Shown: positions 1-7,659 of the stretch, one piece after another | Numbering within the stretch: the first letter of the stretch is position 1 | Layout of the letters: the number at the start of each line of letters is the position of its first letter | Assembly: GCA_021158425.1 (NCBI GenBank) | Contig: JAGGUR010000075.1 | Span: 1-14,395, forward strand | Length of the DNA stretch: 14,395 bases | DNA from: Candidatus Cloacimonadota bacterium | Lineage (GTDB): Bacteria; Cloacimonadota; Cloacimonadia; JGIOTU-2 | Direction: 5' to 3' | The notes under the pieces: model-generated | Database searches by the model: none | Told to the model about the DNA's origin: nothing | The model's input: only the letters and a program-made list of their open reading frames with translations | Program-made: the position numbers and the translations under genes

Positions 1-1992
1 AATAATTACCAACTTAATTCAAAAGTGAAATTTCAATTGAGTCCAAAAACTAAATTCACTATTGCTGTAAGAGGTGATAAAGAAATATATCTCCCATACT
101 CTCAATATATGAAATATTCTTTACAATATTCTAACCATTATACTACAACTCATGACCAGGAAGCTTTTACATTTGATCATACAGTTTCACCTAAAATGTT
201 TTATACAATTCGTGGTAGTAGATTCGCAACTGGTATTGAATTAAATTCTGGTGTAGATAGAGATTGGTATTTTTCAGATGAAAACTGGCATTTTAATCCC
301 GAAAGTCCTTCAAGTAATAATTATGGTGTAGATATACCAGGTATTCTTGAAAATGGAATTGATGTTTCACTTAAATACCGCAATCAAATAGGTGATAAAA
401 CAAATGTTCCAGGATTTTCATCGCCTGGTGCCCATGCCGGTTCTTTTGTTGATGATGAAACTGTTACTTATACACTTAGAGGTGATTTAACTTATCAGAT
501 TGGTATTATTCATAGCGTTAAAACTGGTTTTGAAATTAAATATAATGAAATATGTAAAGATAGATTATATCAGCCATGGAATATTGATGATGTCAAGCGT
601 TTACCAAATTATTTAAAGGGAAAAGAGGTTGATACCCTTGGAATGCATATACCAATAGATTCACTTGTTGATTATGGATATCTCGCTTATGGTACAGAAA
701 TTTATCATATTGATGACTTTGAAGATGGAATAAAATTTGCTGGAGGGTCTATTGACGGATATAAAGCTTATCCCTGGCAAGGTGCCTATTATCTCCAGGA
801 TAAAATGGAATGGAAAGGTATGATAGTTAATGCTGGAATAAGGTTTGACTCCTGGTATTTAGGTGATAAATATCAAGTAATTAGTGATACTACTGGAAAA
901 TATGTGGATGCTGAGTGGGATTCTGTTGCATATCTTAGGCAAGATAATGAAGGCAATTATTATATTGATAAAGAAAAGGTCGATAAATTTCAGCTAATGA
1001 TAAGTCCGCGACTCGGTGTCTCCCATCCAATAACTGATAAAGATGTTTTGCATTTCGCATATAATTATCAAAGTCAATTACCTCCAATGCAATATGTTTT
1101 CACAAGTGCTACTCCTGAAGTGGGTTCAGTTGGCGCTAATGTTGGTAATCCAAATCTAAAGCCTGAAACTACCATTACCTATGAGGTTGGCATTGAACAT
1201 CAAATGGGAGAAGATTATCTGTTTGATGTTACACTCTTCTATAAAAACATACATAACCTTGTGAGTCAACAAAGTGTTGATTATTCAATACTGCCCGAGG
1301 ATATTGCTGAATCAGGAAAACAGCACTATCTATATATAACTAATGACTATGGAAGTGCTCGTGGTGCAGAATTTACATTAAGAAAAAGATTTAGTAACTT
1401 TTGGGGATTTAATATCGGCTATACTTATTCTTGGGCAACTGGTAAAAACTCGGATGTACATACGGCAAGAGACAACTTAAGAGAATTCCCGCTAAACTGG
1501 GATATACGACATATAGGTTCAGTTAACTTTGATTTCAGAATCCCAGAAGATGAAGAGTTTTATCTTTTAGGATTAAAAATGCCTGACAAATTCTATGCTA
1601 ACTTATTATGGCAGATTAATTCTGGCGAACCGTATACCCCTGTCTCAGAAAATGATAAACCATTAGATACAAACTCAGAGAGATTGGATTGGACTCATAC
1701 TGCAGATCTTAGACTCACTAAGGCATTCTATTTAATTGGAAAGTCTAAAGTGAAATTATTCTTTAATGTAAATAATTTATTTAACACAAAAAATATAAAT
1801 TGGGTATATCCGAAAACTGGTAAAACTGACGATGATGGAAATATTATTAGGAATTTTGATACAAACGGTGATGGCAAATTAGATGAGGGCGATAACCTTA
1901 CAGGCGCAGCTATCTATCAAGATTATCTTAAAAACCCAAGTAGATATTCTGAACCCAGAAAATATACATTAGGAATAAGTCTTGAATGGTAA
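1..1992 (+). CDS. TonB-dependent outer-membrane receptor, C-terminal part (5' partial)
   Basis: The frame is open from the first base, so the gene starts upstream of the window; the GTG at 25 is internal. About 663 residues are visible, all from the outer-membrane barrel: alternating aromatic strands, the characteristic NPNLKPE segment (visible residues 383-389) followed by TYEVGIEH, a late NNLFN segment, and a final strand ending SLEW. A C-terminal aromatic residue is usual for barrel proteins recognised by the BAM complex. The plug domain, TonB box and any carboxypeptidase-like N-terminal domain would lie outside the window. An acidic DTNGDGKLDEGD loop (visible residues 620-631) resembles a calcium-binding loop. 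Such receptors import a ligand across the outer membrane using energy from TonB-ExbB-ExbD, and that whole motor is encoded directly downstream, with exbB starting 20 bases after the stop. The ligand is unknown. The family call is firm. Confidence 0.93.
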   Translation, partial: NNYQLNSKVKFQLSPKTKFTIAVRGDKEIYLPYSQYMKYSLQYSNHYTTTHDQEAFTFDHTVSPKMFYTIRGSRFATGIELNSGVDRDWYFSDENWHFNPESPSSNNYGVDIPGILENGIDVSLKYRNQIGDKTNVPGFSSPGAHAGSFVDDETVTYTLRGDLTYQIGIIHSVKTGFEIKYNEICKDRLYQPWNIDDVKRLPNYLKGKEVDTLGMHIPIDSLVDYGYLAYGTEIYHIDDFEDGIKFAGGSIDGYKAYPWQGAYYLQDKMEWKGMIVNAGIRFDSWYLGDKYQVISDTTGKYVDAEWDSVAYLRQDNEGNYYIDKEKVDKFQLMISPRLGVSHPITDKDVLHFAYNYQSQLPPMQYVFTSATPEVGSVGANVGNPNLKPETTITYEVGIEHQMGEDYLFDVTLFYKNIHNLVSQQSVDYSILPEDIAESGKQHYLYITNDYGSARGAEFTLRKRFSNFWGFNIGYTYSWATGKNSDVHTARDNLREFPLNWDIRHIGSVNFDFRIPEDEEFYLLGLKMPDKFYANLLWQINSGEPYTPVSENDKPLDTNSERLDWTHTADLRLTKAFYLIGKSKVKLFFNVNNLFNTKNINWVYPKTGKTDDDGNIIRNFDTNGDGKLDEGDNLTGAAIYQDYLKNPSRYSEPRKYTLGISLEW

Positions 1993-2011
1993 AAAATAAG
2001 GAGGATTAAAA

Positions 2012-2815
2012 GTGAATAAGAAAATCAACATTCTAATCCTAATAATCTTTGTGGCAAGTATATTAATTTCCAGTAACATACTTGCACAAGAACAGGAAAA
2101 AGAAACTATTGAAGATACGACTTCCATTGCAACAGAAACAACAGAAGTAGAAGGAGTAAAGGGTATCGGCGGTTTTGAAGGGTTTGCACGAAGAATTGTG
2201 GGAAGTGGTTTGGTTGACCTATTTATCAAAGGTGGATTTGTTATGTGGCCTATCCTGCTCCTTGTTATCTGGGCATTGGCTACCTCTATATGGAAAATAA
2301 TTGCTCTAAGATACGCTAAAATTTCGGTCCACGACTTCTTGAATAAACTTGCACCATTGATTAAAGAGAAGAAAATTGATGAGGCAACAGAGCTTTGCGC
2401 CAAAACCCGTGGTCCTGTAGCAAGTATTTTGCATGCAGGATTATTAAAAGCCGATAAAGGAATTGAAGAGGTAGAGAAGGCTATTGAAAATGCAGGTATT
2501 TTGGAAATGTCTTATCTTGAAAAGGGATTAATCGCATTAGCTACAACTATCAATCTTGCTCCGATGTTAGGCTTTTTGGGGACAGTTGTTGGTATGATTA
2601 AAGCATTCCAGGCCATTGAATCTGCAGGTGAAGTAGAACCAACTATTGTAGCTGGCGGTATTTCTGTTGCTTTGATTACTACCGCTGCTGGACTTGCTGT
2701 AGCAATCCCAATTCAACTGATTAACAATTTCTTTATCTCAGCTATTGATGGATTAATTATTGATATGCAAACAGGTTCGGAAAAATTTACAGAAGCATTA
2801 CTTGAGGCAAAATAA
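2012..2815 (+). CDS. exbB: ExbB/TolQ/MotA-family proton channel subunit
   Basis: This is the inner-membrane channel subunit that, with ExbD, uses the proton gradient to drive TonB. GTG at 2012 is preceded by AAGGAGG (1998-2004) at 7 nt spacing, which fixes the start. Residues 1-25 look like a cleavable signal peptide (Lys-rich start, hydrophobic core, cleavage likely after NILA), followed by a Glu/Thr-rich segment to about residue 60. This extension is common in FCB-group ExbB proteins and absent from E. coli ExbB. Membrane helices follow at about 76-97, 172-198 and 215-243. The last two carry the conserved MotA_TolQ_ExbB core (NLAPMLGFLGTVVGMI and GGISVALITTAAGLAVAIP). The length of 267 residues fits the family. 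TolQ is a formal alternative, but the adjacent receptor and tonB favour ExbB. Confidence 0.95.
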   Translation: MNKKINILILIIFVASILISSNILAQEQEKETIEDTTSIATETTEVEGVKGIGGFEGFARRIVGSGLVDLFIKGGFVMWPILLLVIWALATSIWKIIALRYAKISVHDFLNKLAPLIKEKKIDEATELCAKTRGPVASILHAGLLKADKGIEEVEKAIENAGILEMSYLEKGLIALATTINLAPMLGFLGTVVGMIKAFQAIESAGEVEPTIVAGGISVALITTAAGLAVAIPIQLINNFFISAIDGLIIDMQTGSEKFTEALLEAK

Positions 2816-2921
2816 TTATTAACCTTATTGCCCATTAACTTTGTGTTAATTATAACAGGAATTAAGAAAGTAGGAAATTGATAACCATCTGCATATTCAA
2901 TAATATATAAGGTTTAATAAA

Positions 2922-3335
2922 ATGAATATAGTAAAACTAAAAAAAGTCAGACAAAAGGCTCGTATTCCAACCTCTTCAATGGCAGATGTAGCTTTTCTAT
3001 TGTTGATTTTCTTTTTGGTTACTACCAAATTTGATGTAAAACAGGGCCTGGGATTGGTCTTACCTCCACACGCAGAAGCTGGTGGAAAGAAAGTAAAAAT
3101 TAAGAAAAAAAATCTGACCAAAATTAAAGTAAATAAAAGAGGTGAAATAGCAGTTGATGAAAGACTGGTCTCGCCCAAGGAACTTAAAACAGTAGTTCAA
3201 AACAAAATTCGCGAAAATCCCAAGATGGTTTTTGTCCTTGAGGCTGATAGAAGATGTAAATACTATATGATGGTAAAAGCCCTTGACCAACTCCTTGGGG
3301 CAGGGGCACAAACAGTCTCACTGTCTACCAGATAG
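2922..3335 (+). CDS. exbD: ExbD/TolR-family protein, first copy
   Basis: This is the periplasm-facing partner of ExbB in the proton-driven TonB motor. The 137-residue protein has a short basic cytoplasmic N-terminus and one membrane helix at about residues 21-36, with the canonical MADVAFLLLIFFLV segment. Asp22 is in the position of the proton-handling aspartate of ExbD. A periplasmic domain of ExbD/TolR type follows, with an unusually Lys-rich stretch at about residues 56-75. It lies 106 bases after exbB. No strong Shine-Dalgarno sequence precedes the ATG, only AAGG some 8-11 bases upstream, so its translation may be weaker than that of exbB. The spacer holds a small inverted repeat (ATTAAC/GTTAAT, 2834-2850) and nothing else recognisable. 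Confidence 0.94.
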   Translation: MNIVKLKKVRQKARIPTSSMADVAFLLLIFFLVTTKFDVKQGLGLVLPPHAEAGGKKVKIKKKNLTKIKVNKRGEIAVDERLVSPKELKTVVQNKIRENPKMVFVLEADRRCKYYMMVKALDQLLGAGAQTVSLSTR

Positions 3336-3343
3336 AAAAAAAT

Positions 3344-3445
3344 ATGACAACCACAGGATATACACAGGGCAGGCACAAGAAACAGACACACAAAAAATGT
3401 ATATTTTTTATTCTTGTGATTCTTCTCGTGAAATTCTTGTGGTAA
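3344..3445 (+). CDS. Possible 33-residue Lys/His-rich small membrane ORF between the exbD genes
   Basis: The ATG at 3344 opens a frame of 33 residues in the 122-base gap between the two exbD genes, in a different frame from the first exbD. The first 18 residues are polar and basic (GRHKKQTHKK), and residues 19-33 are almost wholly hydrophobic (CIFFILVILLVKFLW). This pattern could be a one-pass membrane microprotein. Against it, there is no convincing ribosome binding site, the hydrophobic stretch is short for a helix, and the region also forms an inverted repeat that could explain the base pattern. I do not recognise a family. It is listed as a candidate only. Confidence 0.22.
   Translation: MTTTGYTQGRHKKQTHKKCIFFILVILLVKFLW
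3374..3418 (+). other. Two-part stem-loop between the exbD genes
   Basis: CACAAGAA (3374-3381) pairs with TTCTTGTG (3411-3418). Inside it, AAAAAAT (3392-3398) pairs with ATTTTTT (3403-3409) around a four-base loop GTAT. A second TTCTTGTG-like copy follows at about 3434-3441. No T-run follows the outer stem, so it is not a classical terminator. It could affect mRNA stability or the relative translation of the two exbD genes, which is inference. Confidence 0.4.
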
Positions 3446-3457
3446 TACTGAGGATAT

Positions 3458-3865
3458 ATGGCAAAAATTGAGAGAAAAACAAAAATTGCTACTGAAATCC
3501 CTAATGCGTCAATGTCTGATATTGCCTTTCTATTGCTGATATTCTTTATGGTTAGTACAACTTTTGTTAAAGAGAAAGGTTTGCGAGTAAATCTACCAAG
3601 AGCTGTAACATTCCAAAAGATTAACCGTAGAAATGCTGCTACAATCTATGTTAGTCAATCCGGTATTATATCTATAGATGACTTTGCTGTTGAGACTGGT
3701 CAAATAAAATATATAATGCAAAAAAAACTCGCTGAAAATCCTGGTATTATAACCTGCTTCCGTACTGATAAGGATGCAGACTATGGACTTATGGTAGATA
3801 TAATGAATGAATTGAAAAAAGCCCAAGCATTACGGGTTTCGTTTGAAGTAAAAAAATTGTTTTAA
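3458..3865 (+). CDS. exbD: ExbD/TolR-family protein, second copy
   Basis: This 135-residue protein is a second ExbD with the same layout as its upstream neighbour: a basic cytoplasmic N-terminus, one membrane helix (about residues 20-36, MSDIAFLLLIFFMV) with the key Asp21, and a periplasmic ExbD/TolR domain. Outside the helix it is clearly diverged from the first copy, and it lacks the Lys-rich stretch. Tandem ExbD paralogues beside one ExbB are common in Bacteroidetes-type tonB operons and may form a hetero-dimer in the ExbB channel; hetero-dimerisation here is inferred. GAGG lies only 4 bases before the ATG, a tight spacing. Confidence 0.94.
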   Translation: MAKIERKTKIATEIPNASMSDIAFLLLIFFMVSTTFVKEKGLRVNLPRAVTFQKINRRNAATIYVSQSGIISIDDFAVETGQIKYIMQKKLAENPGIITCFRTDKDADYGLMVDIMNELKKAQALRVSFEVKKLF

Positions 3866-3894
3866 TCTAAATATAAAAATAAAGGTAATATAAA

Positions 3895-4533
3895 ATGAAA
3901 GACAAATTAGAGCATAGTTTGTCAGATTGGAAAGATGAAGTAAATTCGTACTTTGAGAGGTCTCTAAGTTTAGCACTGCTTCTTTTATTATTCGCCTTTA
4001 TTGTTTCCCCAAAAATTGAAGTGAAACCTTATGAACACAAAGTAAAAGAAATTCAGACTATTGAAATTCCTCCTGAAGTTAGACAGAAATTTAAACCTCC
4101 AGAAGAGGTTAAACCTATCATTCCTCTTACTATAGAAGAGTCTGATTTAGAGAGCGATGAAGAAATTGAAGAGATAGAAACAATTGGACCTACTACTCTT
4201 GATTTAACAAAACCACCTCCAGTTACAAGAATCGGGACAACACCTAAGTTCGTGATTTATGAAGAAGAACCTATACCAATTAAGAAAGTCTGGCCTGAAT
4301 ATTCAGATTTTGCTAGGCAAAGTGGTTTAGAAGGAACTGTTGTTGTCCAGGCTGAAGTATTTGAGGATGGAACTGTTGGTGCGGTAGAGATTGTAAAAAG
4401 TCTTCAATCTGGACCAGGAGGATTGGATGAACTCGCTATTGAAGCTGTTAAGCAATGGAAATTTATACCAGCGAAAAATCAGGGTAAACCTATAGCTATC
4501 TGGGTTACTTTTCCAATTAAATTTACATTTTAA
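3895..4533 (+). CDS. tonB: TonB energy-transducing protein
   Basis: TonB spans the periplasm and passes energy from ExbB-ExbD to outer-membrane receptors. The 212-residue protein shows the full layout: a short cytoplasmic N-terminus, one membrane helix at about residues 24-38, a periplasmic linker rich in Pro, Glu and Lys (about 40-125, including PPEEVKPIIP and PPPVT), and a C-terminal TonB domain at about 130-212. That domain has the family pattern of a Gly-rich turn (GLEGTVVVQAEV), then AVKQWKFIPAKNQGKP and the closing WVTFPIKFTF strand. It starts 29 bases after the second exbD, with AAAGG (3881-3885) as a modest ribosome binding site. Its place right after the receptor and motor genes suggests dedication to this receptor. 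Confidence 0.95.
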   Translation: MKDKLEHSLSDWKDEVNSYFERSLSLALLLLLFAFIVSPKIEVKPYEHKVKEIQTIEIPPEVRQKFKPPEEVKPIIPLTIEESDLESDEEIEEIETIGPTTLDLTKPPPVTRIGTTPKFVIYEEEPIPIKKVWPEYSDFARQSGLEGTVVVQAEVFEDGTVGAVEIVKSLQSGPGGLDELAIEAVKQWKFIPAKNQGKPIAIWVTFPIKFTF

Positions 4534-4583
4534 TAAGTTCTTAAAGGAAATCTTATTTTGTATGAAGATTATGAAAAAAAATT

Positions 4584-4589
4584 AGGAGG
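4584..4589 (+). promoter_or_regulatory. Shine-Dalgarno site fixing the start of the 1016-residue protein
   Basis: AGGAGG lies 4 bases before ATG 4594. The same frame stays open back to a TTG at 4558, but that start has no such site and would put a charged stretch before the signal peptide. The ATG at 4594 is therefore preferred. Confidence 0.8.
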
Positions 4590-4593
4590 TAAG

Positions 4594-7500
4594 ATGCGTA
4601 ATAATAAAGGAAAATTGATACTGATATTCACTGCTGTGCTTCTATTAGGATTCAGTACATTCTTGTGTGCGAGATCTGTTATGGGTGGTTCTGGTGGTGA
4701 TAAGAAACTTGATATTTTTCATTATCATAATGTTGGCAATATCTGGTTGAGGGTTAGCAATTATGGTTTCTTTGGCTCAGGTGATGATGTTGTGCCACAA
4801 TATCCATCATTAGAATATCCTGGAGGTTCTGGTATTGATTATCTATACCAGGGCGCTTTATGGTTTGGAGCAAAAAAAGAAAGAAGAGATGCTCTGGGAC
4901 AGAAACTATATTGGGGTGATGAAGACCATACAGAAGAGAATATTACTACAACCCCTACAGTCTTTGGGGTAGTTGTTGATACTTTATGCTCAGTAGGTTT
5001 TGATGGTGATGCAGATATGTATGAATTTTTGCCAGCATATAATGGATTAGAAGAGCAGGCTTTGGGTGCAATATACGATATGTATAACAAAGATGATGCT
5101 GTGCTGGAAAGTTCAATTCGGGAGCAGCAGGCTGGAGTTGACGACGATAATGATGGAAAAATTGACGAAGATATGCCTGGATTTACTTTTCCTTTTAGGT
5201 CTGCAGATGAACTTCCTGCTCCATTTTATGATTTTGGTGGACTCCAGCCCTACCAATTCCCTGAAAATGCACCTGATATTATTAAGAAAGAAGAGAATTT
5301 AAGAATTTGGTTTCCCCTTGGATTCTTGGACTTGGGTTATATGGACCCTGATAGCCTATACAATTTTGCTGTGCCCCAAGACGATGACAACGATGGTTTG
5401 ATTGATGAAGATGGAGCGCCAATATCAGAACAAGATTTTATGGGTTATTATTATGATTACAGCCCGTTTGGAACAACTGGTGAACGAGTATGGGGCGGCT
5501 GGACTTTTGGTCAAGGCCATACGCCTCTTAATATCCGTGTCCGCCAATTAAGCTCTCAATGGAGTTATGAATATATTAAGAATCTTGTCTATGTTGAATT
5601 TGATATCACCAATATGAATGAAAAAGACACATTGTATGACTGTGCAATGGGTATATATATGGATAGCGATGTTGGACCTCAATCCTGGAGTGTTGAAAAA
5701 GCAAGAGATGATATAAGTAGTTATGTCAAAGGTTCAGGTTATGAATTTGCTTACACATACGATGCAGATGGAGATGGTGGACTAACTACAGGATATGTTG
5801 GCTCAAGAGTGTGTACTCCAGACCCGGAACAGTTAGAGTTTGCATGCTGGACATGGGAAGTAGGTGATGGCCCTTATGATGAATCTCCTTCTAGGGACCG
5901 CAACGAAAAATATTGGCTAATGACGCATAACACTGAGCCATTTAATGATAAATATACTTCTTTAAGAGACCACCCTGATACCCAACTAAATAAACCCTGT
6001 GATACTCGTTACCTTTTTGGCTTCTATGGAGATATGAAAGGATACACTGCACCAACAGATTCAAGCTGGAACCTTAAACCCAAAGAAACTATGAAAATTG
6101 TAATCGCAATTTTCCCTGGTGACGATGTCCCTGAGTTAAAAAGAACTGCTACATGGGCAAAAGATATTTATAGAACTCCCCAAACCTTGACCACAGTTGT
6201 CTTGCCCGATACCTTTAGACATTATGAAGCACCCGGTCCTCCGGATATACCCAAAATGACCCTTATGCAAGCTGAAAGTGGAGATTCTATATTTGTCTAT
6301 TGGGAAAATAGTTCTGAATTCAGTACTGATAATATGACTGTCTCACAAGATTATATAGGTTATCAGAATGAATACCCTGAACTCCCTAGCTATAATCCAG
6401 ATATCACCCCAGACTCAGCTTACTATAATCCTAATGCATATGTGGACCCAGCCACAGGACATAGATTGCAACATGACTTTCAAGGATATACATTATGGAG
6501 AGCATCAAACTGTGGAGAACAGGATGCATATATGGAGATTGAAAGGTGGGACAAAATTGAGACACCACAGGATTATCTTGACTATGACTGTTGTTTAAAT
6601 ATACAAATAGATACTACCCTTGTGAATGTGGACTTTGGAGGTTATTTAGGTATCAATAAAGGATTGCCACAACCTTATGTTGTCGGCTCAAATGACAATG
6701 AGGATATTATATATATATCAGAAAGCGGCGATACAGTTAGATGGACTGATTACTATAAGCTTAATTCTTTATATGAACTCGTTAAAATTGAAATTGGTGA
6801 TACCGTATATGGAAGACCTCTTTATAATATACTTGATGTGGATGACCTTGATACCACATTCGTTAATTCTTGCACAGGAGCTCCTGAAGAAGCATTAAAG
6901 TTTATGAATCCGAATATTTACGATAATGATGAGATTTGCGAGAATATATATATAGATTTACATAAAATAAGATTGCATACACCAAAAGAAAGATATATTG
7001 GTAAGCTTATTCCACTTCCTCATCATGGCGGTCAAAGTGCATATAAGGCATTTATTCAAGATGGCGATACTTTAGCATTACATAACCTTTGGAAAGAACG
7101 ATTATCTCGCAGATATTATAAGTATACTATTAAGCATCCAGAGAAGGGTGTTGAGAACTATATTGCAGTTACTGCCTTTGATAGAGGTATCCCGGACAGA
7201 AAGCTGGAATCACTTGAATCGGGAAAAGATGGAAATAGAATTACTGTTTTCCCAGGTCCTATGGCTGCATCAAATATGGATAATATCTATGTTGTACCAA
7301 ATCCATATTTGGGACAAAGTAAATTTGATGGTAGGCGAGATAATGATGAAAAGGGAGATAAAAGTAAACGAATCTGGTTTGTGAATCTTCCCGAACATTG
7401 TACAATAAAAATATTTACACTTGCTGGCGATCTGGTTGATGTAATAGAACATAATGGTGAATATGTAGAAGATGTTATTAATCCAAGTAAAGCAACCCAT

Positions 7501-7644
7501 ACAGGTATTACCTCAAGTGGTATGCATTCCTGGGATATGCTATCTAAGAATAACCAAATTATTGCAAGTGGTGTTTATTTGTATTCTGTTAAAGACCACG
7601 ACACAGGAAATGTAAAAGTTGATAAATTTGTCTTAATTAAATAA
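4594..7644 (+). CDS. Large exported protein with T9SS-type C-terminal domain, function unknown
   Basis: From ATG 4594 the product is 1016 residues. Residues 1-27 form a signal peptide (basic start, hydrophobic core, FLCA near the end). The body is rich in Asp, Tyr and Trp, and I do not recognise a catalytic motif. It contains two near-identical acidic loops, DDDNDGKIDED (183-193) and DDDNDGLIDED (263-273), and DADGDGGL (390-397); these resemble calcium-binding loops of the EF-hand/thrombospondin-3 kind. A fibronectin-III-like segment begins near residue 547. The last 120 residues, from IYVVPNPY (898-905) to SGVYLYSVKDHDTGN and KVDKFVLIK, match the pattern of T9SS/Por C-terminal sorting domains (FlgD-like Ig fold). 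The protein is therefore probably exported and surface-attached or released. It follows tonB by 60 bases and precedes a PorV-like gene by 15, suggesting one transcript. A surface substrate-capture partner of the upstream receptor is a speculative role. Confidence 0.85.
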   Translation: MRNNKGKLILIFTAVLLLGFSTFLCARSVMGGSGGDKKLDIFHYHNVGNIWLRVSNYGFFGSGDDVVPQYPSLEYPGGSGIDYLYQGALWFGAKKERRDALGQKLYWGDEDHTEENITTTPTVFGVVVDTLCSVGFDGDADMYEFLPAYNGLEEQALGAIYDMYNKDDAVLESSIREQQAGVDDDNDGKIDEDMPGFTFPFRSADELPAPFYDFGGLQPYQFPENAPDIIKKEENLRIWFPLGFLDLGYMDPDSLYNFAVPQDDDNDGLIDEDGAPISEQDFMGYYYDYSPFGTTGERVWGGWTFGQGHTPLNIRVRQLSSQWSYEYIKNLVYVEFDITNMNEKDTLYDCAMGIYMDSDVGPQSWSVEKARDDISSYVKGSGYEFAYTYDADGDGGLTTGYVGSRVCTPDPEQLEFACWTWEVGDGPYDESPSRDRNEKYWLMTHNTEPFNDKYTSLRDHPDTQLNKPCDTRYLFGFYGDMKGYTAPTDSSWNLKPKETMKIVIAIFPGDDVPELKRTATWAKDIYRTPQTLTTVVLPDTFRHYEAPGPPDIPKMTLMQAESGDSIFVYWENSSEFSTDNMTVSQDYIGYQNEYPELPSYNPDITPDSAYYNPNAYVDPATGHRLQHDFQGYTLWRASNCGEQDAYMEIERWDKIETPQDYLDYDCCLNIQIDTTLVNVDFGGYLGINKGLPQPYVVGSNDNEDIIYISESGDTVRWTDYYKLNSLYELVKIEIGDTVYGRPLYNILDVDDLDTTFVNSCTGAPEEALKFMNPNIYDNDEICENIYIDLHKIRLHTPKERYIGKLIPLPHHGGQSAYKAFIQDGDTLALHNLWKERLSRRYYKYTIKHPEKGVENYIAVTAFDRGIPDRKLESLESGKDGNRITVFPGPMAASNMDNIYVVPNPYLGQSKFDGRRDNDEKGDKSKRIWFVNLPEHCTIKIFTLAGDLVDVIEHNGEYVEDVINPSKATHTGITSSGMHSWDMLSKNNQIIASGVYLYSVKDHDTGNVKVDKFVLIK

Positions 7645-7659
7645 AAAAGGTAGGTTAAA

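Noticed and set aside
25-27. GTG as the start of the TonB-dependent receptor
   Set aside because: The frame is open to the window edge and the sequence is already barrel, so this codon is internal.
1858-1893. A dockerin module in the TonB-dependent receptor
   Set aside because: Only one short acidic loop is present, not the paired repeats of a dockerin, and it lies within the barrel region.
1969-2403. A 144-residue minus-strand ORF opposite exbB
   Set aside because: It is a shadow of the receptor-exbB junction; exbB on the other strand is certain.
4558-4593. A TTG start adding 12 residues to the 1016-residue protein
   Set aside because: It has no ribosome binding site, whereas ATG 4594 has AGGAGG just upstream and gives a standard signal peptide.
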